This document shows, in pieces, positions 19,107 to 27,871 of a stretch of DNA of 60,937 nucleotides. Every line of letters begins with the position of its first letter. Positions within the stretch are counted from its first letter, which is position 1. The DNA lies in contig JAQIBP010000168.1 of the NCBI GenBank assembly GCA_027858995.1, positions 1 through 60,937 of the forward strand, given 5' to 3'. The translations under genes and the position numbers were made by a program. The stretch comes from Deltaproteobacteria bacterium (GTDB taxonomy: Bacteria > Desulfobacterota > Desulfobacteria > Desulfobacterales > Desulfobacteraceae). Below the pieces are notes generated by a model. That model was not told where the DNA came from, did no database searches, and saw only the letters and a program-made list of their open reading frames with translations.

Positions 19107-19983
19107 AAATAAGATACCAGAAGAGTTTGAGCGATACCTGGATTATTATAAAATTCAAGTTCGCAGAGAAAAGACAGTTCAGGGGATGAGGAACATACTA
19201 TCCTGCCTTGATGCCTACCTTCAGAAATCAAATATTACTTTTTGTAAAATATCAATCGAACAGGTTGATCACTTTTTGGCGCTTTATAATAAAAATTATG
19301 CTCCAGGAACAAGTAGGATATGTAGATCACACCTTCGTAAATTTTTAAAATATCTTTATCAGGAAGGATATATTAAAAAGGATCTTGCTCCTTTGGTTGT
19401 AAGCCCTCCGGAGTTTGAACGATCAAAACCACCGAAGTTTTTACGTCCCAATGAAGTCCAAAAACTGTTTGACAACCTTGATCTTTCTGTTGCAAAAGAT
19501 CTCCGCACTTATGCTGCAATGCACCTGGCGTACTATCTGGGATTGCGTCCGAGAGAAATCCGCTTGATCACTCTGGATGATATCTCGTTCAGGCAAAAAG
19601 AAATTTTCATTCGATCCAGGAAAAATTATAGCCCGGCACAGCTTCCGCTTCCGGACGACACCATCAAAGCAATCACAGCTTATATCGTGGGTGGGAGACC
19701 TGAAAGTGAGCACCGAACTCTATTTTTACAGCTTATTCCACCTTATAACCCTGTAAACAAAAATGACCTTCCCTGTTATATCCGGGAATGCATGCATAAG
19801 AACAATCTTCGGGCAAGCGCTTATTGGCTACGTCATTCATATGCACAAAATCTTCTGGAGTCCGGTGCATCCATTTATGAAATCAAAGAGATGATGGGTC
19901 ATAAAAGTATCGACTCAAGCCGCAAGTATCTGAGTATCCATATTAATTTGATGCGGGAGGTTATCCTTGATGAAACGGTTTAA
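19093..19983 (+). CDS. tyrosine recombinase 1 of second trio
   Basis: 296 residues from the ATG at 19093, chosen because it overlaps the upstream stop by 14 bp. A longer in-frame extension to 18943 would run deep into the previous gene. SAM-like domain about 5-95. The catalytic residues are Arg in LGLRPREIRL, HxxRH-type WLRHSYA, and the GH...Y box MMGHKSIDSSRKYL. It ends overlapping recombinase 2 by 14 bp. Confidence 0.85.
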   Translation: MTEIENKIPEEFERYLDYYKIQVRREKTVQGMRNILSCLDAYLQKSNITFCKISIEQVDHFLALYNKNYAPGTSRICRSHLRKFLKYLYQEGYIKKDLAPLVVSPPEFERSKPPKFLRPNEVQKLFDNLDLSVAKDLRTYAAMHLAYYLGLRPREIRLITLDDISFRQKEIFIRSRKNYSPAQLPLPDDTIKAITAYIVGGRPESEHRTLFLQLIPPYNPVNKNDLPCYIRECMHKNNLRASAYWLRHSYAQNLLESGASIYEIKEMMGHKSIDSSRKYLSIHINLMREVILDETV

Positions 19984-20944
19984 TAGCTTTTTGGGCGGAC
20001 AGATGGAAAACTTTATCGAATATCGTCTTCAGCTCGGGTATTCCGATAGAATGATGGTTTACAGCCTTCGATTGCTTGATCGGCATGTGGTTGAAAAAAA
20101 TGCGACCAGAGCATCATTTGATCCCTTGTTTTTTATCAGGTTCAGGGCTGATCTTAATCATGAAAAAAGATCCATAAATATGAGCTTTCGAATGATCAAA
20201 ATGTTTTTTAACTTTCTGATACGAAAAGGTTTGATCTTTGAAAATCCATTGATAGAAATTGCTGAATTACCAGAAAACCAGATTGTTCCTTTTATATTTT
20301 CTCCAGAAGAAACAGATCTTTTGCTTAATACCTTAATCAAGCTGATACGCACAACGGAAGTACTCTATTTTGCTGATTTTGGTGCTTATATCGCCTTTTT
20401 ATTAATGGCCCGATGCGGGCTTAGGATCTCAGAGACTCGTAATTTGTTAAAAATCAATTATAGACCCGAAGAAAGGACAATTTATATTGAAAAAACAAAG
20501 TTTAAAAAAGACCGGCTGATCCCCATACCGGAAGCCGTGGCCTGTGAAATAAACAACCTGTTAAACGTTCGCCGGTTGTTTCTTGATGAGGATGACAACC
20601 CTTTATTACTGGTAAAAAAAGATCAAACAGGTTTTTCATGGATGTTTTTGAATCGGAGATTTAAACGGGCCATCAAACATATTCATTTTGATCAACCCAG
20701 AAAGGTAATTGGTTCCACAAATTTTTGTGCCCCCACACACCATTCCTTACGTCACTCATTCGCTGTGAATACTCTAAAACGAATAAAACTGCAGGGCAAA
20801 TCCCCTCAAAATGCTTTGCCGGTGCTGGCAGCTTACATGGGACACAGCGAGTACAAATATACAACCAAATACCTGAAAGTACTGGATGCAGAACATCGCC
20901 GCCAAATGTTTGATTTTTCAATGTCAATGCATGAGGCTATATGA
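19970..20944 (+). CDS. tyrosine recombinase 2 of second trio
   Basis: 324 residues from the ATG at 19970, with GGGAGG nine bases upstream; a TTG three bases earlier is unlikely. Catalytic residues are Arg in CGLRISETR, HSLRH in THHSLRHSFA, and YMGHSEYKYTTKYL with the Tyr. The sequence LPVLAAYMGHS matches the corresponding LLPYLAAYMGHS of RIT recombinase B at 2225-3205, so the two loci share class order. It overlaps the third recombinase by ATGA. Confidence 0.87.
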   Translation: MKRFNSFLGGQMENFIEYRLQLGYSDRMMVYSLRLLDRHVVEKNATRASFDPLFFIRFRADLNHEKRSINMSFRMIKMFFNFLIRKGLIFENPLIEIAELPENQIVPFIFSPEETDLLLNTLIKLIRTTEVLYFADFGAYIAFLLMARCGLRISETRNLLKINYRPEERTIYIEKTKFKKDRLIPIPEAVACEINNLLNVRRLFLDEDDNPLLLVKKDQTGFSWMFLNRRFKRAIKHIHFDQPRKVIGSTNFCAPTHHSLRHSFAVNTLKRIKLQGKSPQNALPVLAAYMGHSEYKYTTKYLKVLDAEHRRQMFDFSMSMHEAI

Positions 20945-21960
20945 GATTATCAAGCTGTTTATATCAGTATTTCAATGAATACTTACCCCGTATAAAAGGA
21001 ACCAGTATACAAAGCATTAAAACGTACCGGCAAACCTTCTCTTTGTTTTTACATTTTTTGGCCGATCATCATTCAATCAAGGTCAAGTCTCTAAAAATAG
21101 AACATTTATCAGCAGATGCCGTGTTGGCTTTTTTACATCATCTGGAGTCCCATAGAAAAAATACGGTTCAAACCCGCAACAACCGGCTGGCCGTGATTAA
21201 ATCATTGGCAAAAATGATCCGATTTATGTATCCGGATAAAAAACACATTGCAGAAGTCATTTTGAATATCCCGCAGAAAAGGGCTCAAAAAAAGCTGATG
21301 GGTTTTTTGTATCCAAAAGAGATCATGACGGTTTTTAATGCAGTGGATCTTAAGAAAAAAGAGGGGATCAGGGATTTTACCATCCTTCATCTTCTTTATG
21401 ACTCTGGTGCCCGGGCCAGTGAAATTGCAACACTGGAGTTTGATTATTTTGATCCTGAAAACGAAACCATCGCAGTTCTGGGCAAAGGGAACCGGTACCG
21501 GATGATTAATCTATGGCCCAAGACAGCATCTCTAATCTCAGACTACATTATAAATTACCGTGTAGATCCAATCCCATTGTCTGGTCACCGTTTGTTCATC
21601 AACCAGCGGAAACGATCATTGACACGGCATGGCATTAATAAAATTTGCAGAAAATATTTGGCTAAAGCGCTGCCGCCAAAGCGCCTTAAAGGCCTGAGTC
21701 CGGCGCATTGCTTTAGACACTCCTGTGCTGTGAATATGCTGACATCAGGTTCCCCGGTGTCTGATATCAAAAATCGTCTTGGCCATAAAAGTATCGAATC
21801 AACTATGATTTATCTACAGCTCGATCTGTCCAGAAAACGTGATATCCAAAAAAAGTTTATTGAATATACACAGTCGAAAGTTAACCATGATAGTAAAATT
21901 GATGAGTTAGTAGACTGGTTAAACAGTGTGGAAATCCTTGCCTGGCTTGACAGTTTGTAA
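20941..21960 (+). CDS. tyrosine recombinase 3 of second trio
   Basis: 339 residues. N-terminal SAM-like domain (IQSIKTYRQTFSLFLHFLA, then NTVQTRNNRLAVIKSL). The catalytic domain has Arg in SGARASEIA, HCFRH in SPAHCFRHSCA and the GH...Y box RLGHKSIESTMIYL. The C-terminal tail LVDWLNSVEILAWLDSL parallels the LMKWLNSL tail of RIT recombinase C. Translation is probably coupled to recombinase 2 through the 4-bp overlap. Confidence 0.87.
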   Translation: MRLSSCLYQYFNEYLPRIKGTSIQSIKTYRQTFSLFLHFLADHHSIKVKSLKIEHLSADAVLAFLHHLESHRKNTVQTRNNRLAVIKSLAKMIRFMYPDKKHIAEVILNIPQKRAQKKLMGFLYPKEIMTVFNAVDLKKKEGIRDFTILHLLYDSGARASEIATLEFDYFDPENETIAVLGKGNRYRMINLWPKTASLISDYIINYRVDPIPLSGHRLFINQRKRSLTRHGINKICRKYLAKALPPKRLKGLSPAHCFRHSCAVNMLTSGSPVSDIKNRLGHKSIESTMIYLQLDLSRKRDIQKKFIEYTQSKVNHDSKIDELVDWLNSVEILAWLDSL

Positions 21961-21975
21961 CGAGTGGAACGGATT

Positions 21976-21988
21976 TTGCCAGACACGG
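21976..21988. repeat. 13-bp direct repeat after the second trio (other copy 18077-18089)
   Basis: TTGCCAGACACGG here is identical to 18077-18089. In the matching frame the right copy reads FARHGDLRSKTKDYVV before a stop, similar in style to IARHGTYSRK at the left copy. It could be a short target duplication, a recombination core, or a fragment of a related zinc-ribbon gene. The 210 bp up to the next gene hold nothing else. Confidence 0.35.
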
Positions 21989-22200
21989 TGACCTACGTAG
22001 TAAAACAAAAGATTATGTTGTCAGTAGTTTAAAGAAATTTTAAATCTTACTTTAAGTTATTGAATTTTAAAGGAATATTCATTTGCAAAACCGGAATCCA
22101 AATCTGTTTAAAAATTCAAGCAGTTACGACCACTCGCAACATAAAACTATTATTTACTGTTCAAATCTAAAAATTTATTTCGATATAAAAGGTGCTTCAT

Positions 22201-24981
22201 ATGGCTGAAAAACCCACTTATGAAGAATTAGAAAAAAAAATTCAGGAATTAGATAGAGCAGAATCTGAGCACAATCAGATGGAAGACACACTAAAAAATA
22301 GTGAAGCTGAAATTAAAAGTATATTTCGCGCTGCACCCATAGGTATTGGAGTTGTTTGTGACAGGACATTTCAACAGGTGAATAACCGCTTCTGTGAAAT
22401 AACCGGGTACTCAAGAGCAGAGTTGATCGGGCAAAATTCGAAAATGATTTACCCTTCTGATGAGGAGTATGAATATGTCGGCAGCGAAAAATACCGCATG
22501 ATCAAAGAAAAGAGAACAGGAACGGTTGAAACGCATTTCAGGCGTAAGAATGGAGAAATCATTAATGTATTATTAAGTTCAACTCCGATTGATCTGACAG
22601 ATTTATCAACTGGAGTATTGTTTACAGCATTAGACATTACTGAGCGTAAGAAAACAGAAAAAGCACTGAAGAAAAATGAATCCAGATACAGACTTCTTAC
22701 TGATAACCTGAACGATGTTATCTGGACGATGGACATGGAGCAGCATCTCACCTATTTCAGCCCCTCAATTCAAAAACTGTGTGGGTACACTCCAGAGGAG
22801 GCTTTGCAGATACCTTTAGAAAATGTGTTGACGCCTGAATCATGTGAAAAGGCCGTTCAAGTTATGATGGAAGAAATTGAACGGGAAGGTAAACCCGGGG
22901 TTTCACAGGATCGATACCGAATCCTTGAGCTTGAACATATTCGAAAAGACGGCAGCACCGTCTGGGCTGAAGTAACAACATCATTCCTTCGAAATGAAGA
23001 CGGATTGGCAACTGGGTTTATTGGCATTAGCCATGACATAACCGAACGTATGAAGGTGGAGGTAGCCTTAAGAGAGAGTGAACGCAAATTCCGGCTTTTG
23101 GCCGATCATACATTAGACTGGGAATACTGGATAGATTTAGATGGAAACTATGTTTATATATCACCATCCTGTGAACGGGTTACCGGCTACAAACCGGAAG
23201 AATTTATTTCCAACCAAGAACTATTATTAAAAATAGTAAAACCTGCTTATACTAAAAATGTCCAAAATCATTACTCTGATGAAAACTACAAAGATACTCC
23301 GGTATTTTCAATGGAGTTTCCCATCATTGCCAAGAGTGGAAAAGAAGTCTGGCTGGAGCATAATTGCAGTCCGATTTTTGATGATAAGGAGAATTATGCA
23401 GGCCGTCGGGGCAACAACCGTGACATCACTGATCGAAAAAGGGCTGAAGACGCATTGCGGTCAATCTCCCAGCTTAATGAGAGCATTATTGCTTCATCTC
23501 CCATCGGGATAACAATTTATAATTCCAATGGTAATTGTATCACTGCCAATAATGCAGCAGCAAAAATTATTGGGGCAACAAAGGAGAAGATCCTGCAACA
23601 GAATTATAATCAGTTAGATTCCTGGAAGAAGAGCGGCTTATATGATGTTGCCTTGCACTCGGTGCATGAGAAAGAAAAAAAACACCATGAAATAAAAGTT
23701 AAAACAACGTTTGGGAAAGATCTTTTTCTTGATATCCATCTGGTCCCCATCATTATAAAAAACGAACCCCATCTTCTTATTATGTTTGAAAATATAACAG
23801 AGCGTAAACAAGCACAAATAGATAAAGCACGGCTTGAAGAGCAATACCATCAAGCCCAGAAGATGGAATCCGTAGGACGTCTGGCAGGTGGCGTGGCACA
23901 TGATTTCAATAATGCTCTCAGCGTGATCACAGGTTTTACTGAAATGGCTCTTGGTGAAACAGATCCGGCAGGACAGCTGCACGATGATCTCAATGAAATC
24001 AGCATGGCAGCAAAACGTGCAGCAGACATCACCCGGCAATTGATGGCTTTTGCTAGAAAGCAGAAAATCACTCCTCAAGTGCTTAACCTGAACGATAATG
24101 TGAAAAATACGCTCAAAATGATGAGACGTCTTATTGGTGAAAATATTGATCTTGCCTGGCTGCCAGGTGCGAATTTGTGGTCAGTCAAAACAGACCCCAC
24201 CCAGATCGACCAGATTCTGGCCAACCTTTGTGTCAATGCAAGGGATGCCATTGAAGGTGTGGGTAAGATCACCATTGAATCGGAAAACACCTCACTTACA
24301 GAAGACTATTGTGATACTCACCCGGGTTTTGTTCCCGGCGAGTTTGTCCTGTTGTCTGTAAGCGACAATGGTTGCGGTATGAACAGGGAAATACTGGATA
24401 ATATTTTTGAACCGTTTTACACCACAAAGGATGTAGATAAGGGCACTGGTCTTGGACTGGCCACCGTCTATGGTATCGTCAAGCAGAACAAAGGATTCAT
24501 CAATGCTTACAGCGAACCGGACGTAGGGACAACCATAAAGATTTACCTGTCAAGGCATGAGACTGAAACTGCAAAAATCCATGGAGAAAGCAAAGAAAAG
24601 ATTCCAACAAGTAAAGGAGAGACAATCCTGGTGGTAGAAGATGATCCTGCAATCCTGAAAATCATTCAGAAAATTCTTAAAAGACTGGATTACACCGTTT
24701 TGACCTCAATCGCACCTGAAAAGACTATGGAAATAGTCAAGGAACACACCGGCAAGATCCATCTGCTCATCACCGATGTTATCATGCCCAAAATGAACGG
24801 ACGTGATCTGGCAGAACTATTGCAATCCATTAACCCTGATCTCAAATGCGTTTTCATGTCTGGATACACAGCAGATGTCTTAGACAGTCATGAAATTCTG
24901 GATAAAAAAATGAACTTTATTCAAAAACCTTTCTCCAGAAAAGAACTTGCAGAAATTATCAGAAAAGTGCTTGATGAGTAG
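22201..24981 (+). CDS. hybrid histidine kinase: PAS x4, HisKA, HATPase, receiver
   Basis: 926 residues from the ATG at 22201 (AAAGG eight bases upstream), which gives the family-typical N-terminus MAEKPTYEELEKKIQEL; a GTG at 22192 is a weaker option. There is no TM segment. Four PAS domains occupy about 30-145, 155-285, 290-415 and 420-535. HisKA has H567 in [10 protein letters not shown], the ATPase has DNGCGM and GTGLGL, and the receiver has D859 in LLITDVIMPKMNG. The C-terminal kinase-receiver module is very similar, at base level too, to that of the kinase at 9216-12983. The sensor halves differ completely. Confidence 0.92.
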   Translation: MAEKPTYEELEKKIQELDRAESEHNQMEDTLKNSEAEIKSIFRAAPIGIGVVCDRTFQQVNNRFCEITGYSRAELIGQNSKMIYPSDEEYEYVGSEKYRMIKEKRTGTVETHFRRKNGEIINVLLSSTPIDLTDLSTGVLFTALDITERKKTEKALKKNESRYRLLTDNLNDVIWTMDMEQHLTYFSPSIQKLCGYTPEEALQIPLENVLTPESCEKAVQVMMEEIEREGKPGVSQDRYRILELEHIRKDGSTVWAEVTTSFLRNEDGLATGFIGISHDITERMKVEVALRESERKFRLLADHTLDWEYWIDLDGNYVYISPSCERVTGYKPEEFISNQELLLKIVKPAYTKNVQNHYSDENYKDTPVFSMEFPIIAKSGKEVWLEHNCSPIFDDKENYAGRRGNNRDITDRKRAEDALRSISQLNESIIASSPIGITIYNSNGNCITANNAAAKIIGATKEKILQQNYNQLDSWKKSGLYDVALHSVHEKEKKHHEIKVKTTFGKDLFLDIHLVPIIIKNEPHLLIMFENITERKQAQIDKARLEEQYHQAQKMESVGRLAGGVAHDFNNALSVITGFTEMALGETDPAGQLHDDLNEISMAAKRAADITRQLMAFARKQKITPQVLNLNDNVKNTLKMMRRLIGENIDLAWLPGANLWSVKTDPTQIDQILANLCVNARDAIEGVGKITIESENTSLTEDYCDTHPGFVPGEFVLLSVSDNGCGMNREILDNIFEPFYTTKDVDKGTGLGLATVYGIVKQNKGFINAYSEPDVGTTIKIYLSRHETETAKIHGESKEKIPTSKGETILVVEDDPAILKIIQKILKRLDYTVLTSIAPEKTMEIVKEHTGKIHLLITDVIMPKMNGRDLAELLQSINPDLKCVFMSGYTADVLDSHEILDKKMNFIQKPFSRKELAEIIRKVLDE

Positions 24982-25171
24982 AAATAGAAAATTTTTGTAT
25001 ATCTTTAACCCTGATAATTAAGGATTAAATTAATTTTTTAAAGGTATCAAAGGCCATGATCAACATTATGAATTACTTCGGATATCTCTGCTACCCTGCA
25101 ATTTCCAAAAGCTCTGACAAGCAAACCAACAAGGGTTGTAGGGAATTGCTTCCTTTCTGAATGCCTTCCTG

Positions 25172-26251
25172 TCAAAGTGTCTCATTATGTATTGTATCCC
25201 GTTTACTGAGAACAAATTTTTTATATGCTTCACCTTCAAATGTACCAATCTTGCCCCTGATTTTCAAAAATTGATCAAAATTAGTTATAAAAACATCAAG
25301 GATCTCAGGGTCAAAGTGTTCCCCCTCTTCTTTTTGCATGATACTATATATGATCTTGGGTGGATAAGGATCTTTATAAGGCCGTTTTGAACTGAGTGCG
25401 TCAAAGGTATCAGCGATGGCAACAATTCGTCCGGAAAGAGGGATGTCAGTCCCTTTTAATTGATTGGGATATCCGCTCCCATTAAATCTTTCATGATGGC
25501 TCAGGGCAATTTCATGGGCCATCTGAAGGATCTTTGATTTGGATTGGGATAAAAGCCTTGCACCGATCTCTGTGTGGGTTTTTATGATTTTAAACTCGCC
25601 AGGGGTGAGCTTGCCCGGCTTTAGCAAAATCTTATCCGGGATACCGATTTTTCCAATATCATGCATGGGTGCAGAATAATATATAATTTCTTGATATTCT
25701 TTGGAAAGAGTTAACTTTTCAGCCAGGAACAGGCAATATTGCCCGATTCTCATAATGTGATCTCCAGTGTCTTCATCTTTATACTCTGCTGCCATGACCA
25801 GGCGATGGATGGAGTCGATATAAGATCCTTTAAGCTCTTCGTGGGCTTTTGCCGCTTTTTGTTTAAGGCTTCTTTCCCGTAACACGCGATTTACCCTGAG
25901 AACCATCTCTCTGAGTGAAAAAGGTTTTTCAACAAAATCACTGGCACCGATATTAATAATTTCATCATACTGGTAGCTTCTGATCTGGCCTGTCATTACA
26001 ATCACATCTGCAGTAAATTTTGATTTAATAATTTTGGCAAGCTCAATACCATTCATGATCGGCATGTCAATATCAGTAACCACCACATCAAATATCTGCC
26101 TGGAAAGCAGTTCGAGAGCAGCTTCACCATTCTCTGCAAAAGAACAATCATAACCAGCTCCTTCCATGACCCTTTGAAACAATTGTCTTAGACTGGGTTC
26201 ATCATCAACAATTAAGATATTAATATTTTTTTTATGTATAGAATTATCCAT
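25172..26251 (-). CDS. response regulator with HD-GYP c-di-GMP phosphodiesterase domain
   Basis: 359 residues. The receiver has D60 in VVVTDIDMPIMNG and the conserved Lys in VEKPF. The HD-GYP domain has HDIGKIGIPD (HD at 197-198) and HHERFNGSGYP (252-262), with all residues needed for metal binding and the GYP signature. It is predicted to hydrolyse c-di-GMP when phosphorylated. It is convergent with the hybrid kinase at 22201-24981. With the REC-GGDEF at 16316 it gives opposing c-di-GMP enzymes in one block. Confidence 0.93.
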   Translation of the reverse strand: MDNSIHKKNINILIVDDEPSLRQLFQRVMEGAGYDCSFAENGEAALELLSRQIFDVVVTDIDMPIMNGIELAKIIKSKFTADVIVMTGQIRSYQYDEIINIGASDFVEKPFSLREMVLRVNRVLRERSLKQKAAKAHEELKGSYIDSIHRLVMAAEYKDEDTGDHIMRIGQYCLFLAEKLTLSKEYQEIIYYSAPMHDIGKIGIPDKILLKPGKLTPGEFKIIKTHTEIGARLLSQSKSKILQMAHEIALSHHERFNGSGYPNQLKGTDIPLSGRIVAIADTFDALSSKRPYKDPYPPKIIYSIMQKEEGEHFDPEILDVFITNFDQFLKIRGKIGTFEGEAYKKFVLSKRDTIHNETL

Positions 26252-26628
26252 TATGGGTTGTCTCCAATATTATTTTCCAACCAGCATTGATTCATGCAAA
26301 ATGTAATTATTACTATTTGCATTTTATTGTTCTACTTTAAAGCTTATAGACATTAGTTTCAAGTTTTACCTTTACTCCCGGCCAATAATATTAAAACCGG
26401 TTTTCAATTTACCTGTAATTGCCCTTCTTTTGTTACAGGAAACACATATCACAGATGCCGGTGCCCAGAAAAATAATCAAGATTGTCAGCTTTCACTTGA
26501 ACACCTTATTGACAGACAACTCACCTTTCAGAACTTTTCATAAACAGCTGGATACAATCAAATTTTTATTGACTTATATGAGTAAAAATAATAATTGTAT
26601 ATGCAAACATTTTAATTTTGAGGTGAAT
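26252..26628. other. divergent intergenic region
   Basis: About 380 bp between the HD-GYP gene (minus) and the MarR gene (plus). The MarR frame is open upstream to 26419, but the decoded residues lack domain character and the SD lies at the internal ATG. The region probably holds both promoters; I cannot point to them with confidence. Confidence 0.4.
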
Positions 26629-27075
26629 ATGGATACTGATGACAATTTTTTAGAAAGCTGCCTGTTTTTTAATACCAATGCATTGTCCAGATATTTATTA
26701 AAACTTGCTGAAAAAGAGTTTAAATACCTGAATATTTCTCCTGCCCACGCCTCATTACTGCTGCTGGTTTATGACTCTCCCGGAATCAATCCAAAACGAC
26801 TGGGCCAGCTTCTTCATCTGACACCTTCCACTATAACAAGGTTCATTGATTCTCTTGAAAAAAAAGATTTTGTAACACGCAAAACTCAAGGTAAATCAGC
26901 CTTCATATCTCCAGGCAAAAAAGGGTTGGAACAAAAAAAATCAATTGCTGCTGCCTATAAAAAATTATACCTGAAATACACTGAAATTCTCGGATCTGAC
27001 ACAGCCAATCAACTCTCTTTTTCAATTTTTAAGGCCAATAGAGAACTTGCCTCCTTTTTAGACAATAATGAATAA
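26629..27075 (+). CDS. MarR family transcriptional regulator
   Basis: 148 residues from the ATG at 26629, which has TTTTGAGGTGAAT upstream. The winged-helix core is clear: INPKRLGQLLHLTPSTITRF as recognition region, then SLEKKDFVTRKTQGKSAF as wing. Flanking helices form the dimer interface. MarR proteins usually repress nearby genes and respond to small ligands. The last 8 bp overlap truA, an unusual partner, so the overlap may only reflect compact packing. Confidence 0.85.
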   Translation: MDTDDNFLESCLFFNTNALSRYLLKLAEKEFKYLNISPAHASLLLLVYDSPGINPKRLGQLLHLTPSTITRFIDSLEKKDFVTRKTQGKSAFISPGKKGLEQKKSIAAAYKKLYLKYTEILGSDTANQLSFSIFKANRELASFLDNNE

Positions 27076-27808
27076 AAATTTTAAAATTATCATTGAGTAT
27101 GATGGTACCGGTTTTTTTGGATGGCAAAGGCAAAAAGATAAAAAAACTGTCCAGGAAGAGATTGAAATTATTCTAAGTATGATTTTGAATCAGAGCATTA
27201 AAATCTTTGGTTCCGGCAGAACTGATTCAGGTGTCCACGCATTTGGACAGGTTGCCAATTTCCATGCTGACAGTGGTATAAATCCTTTGAAACTGAAAAA
27301 ATCTGTAAATTCTCTTATCAAACTGCCAATTGTTATAAAGGATTGCACTATTGTTGATGATAAATTTCATTCCAGATATAATGCAATTTCCAAAGAGTAT
27401 CATTATTTTATTTTAAACCAGGAAGACCCCTGTGCCATAAATAGGAAGTATCAATGGCATATAAGGCATGATCTTGATATCAAAATAATGAATCAATGCT
27501 GTCAGGCAATCACTGGAATTATGGATTTTAAATCATTTGAAAACAGCGGTAGCCCAAGATCCTCAACCATAAGAGAGGTGTTGTTCTCAAATATCAATCC
27601 AATAAAACAAAACAGGCTTGTATTTAAGATCTGTGCCAGAGGGTTTTTAAGGTATATGGTGAGAAACCTTATTGGAACCATTGTTCTTGCAGGGGCAAAC
27701 AAAATAACACTTAATGAATTTATAAAAATAGTTGAAGCAAAAGATAGAGCACAAGCCGGCCCCACAGCTCCACCCCATGGTTTGTTTCTAAAAAAAGTAA
27801 ATTATTAA
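27068..27808 (+). CDS. truA: tRNA pseudouridine(38-40) synthase TruA
   Basis: 246 residues, the normal family size. The catalytic Asp is D53 in GSGRTDSGVHAFGQ. Other family signatures are YDGTGFFGWQ at the N-terminus, YHYFI and RGFLRYMVRNLIG near the C-terminus. TruA modifies uridines 38-40 in the anticodon arm of many tRNAs. The start overlaps the MarR gene by 8 bp. Confidence 0.96.
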   Translation: MNKNFKIIIEYDGTGFFGWQRQKDKKTVQEEIEIILSMILNQSIKIFGSGRTDSGVHAFGQVANFHADSGINPLKLKKSVNSLIKLPIVIKDCTIVDDKFHSRYNAISKEYHYFILNQEDPCAINRKYQWHIRHDLDIKIMNQCCQAITGIMDFKSFENSGSPRSSTIREVLFSNINPIKQNRLVFKICARGFLRYMVRNLIGTIVLAGANKITLNEFIKIVEAKDRAQAGPTAPPHGLFLKKVNY

Positions 27809-27871
27809 GGAGACAAGTTAAAATAAGTTGTAAAAAACAAACAAAGGGTGCAAGTTGTTTTGAATTAACGA

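Larger units (their letters stand above)
17965..21988 (+). mobile_element. second recombinase-trio locus with two accessory genes (RIT-like)
   Basis: Five genes on one strand with tight spacing: a zinc-ribbon protein (17965), a winged-helix-like protein (18621) and three tyrosine recombinases (19093, 19970, 20941). Start/stop overlaps are 14, 14 and 4 bp between the last four. The recombinases resemble the A/B/C classes of the RIT at 861-4335 but are highly diverged. I found no clear terminal inverted repeats. A 13-bp direct repeat, TTGCCAGACACGG, occurs at 18077-18089 and 21976-21988, but the left copy lies inside the first gene. The boundaries are therefore tentative. Confidence 0.6.

Noticed and set aside
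26419-26628. Longer N-terminus for the MarR protein
   Set aside because: The extra 70 residues show no domain, while an SD precedes the ATG at 26629.
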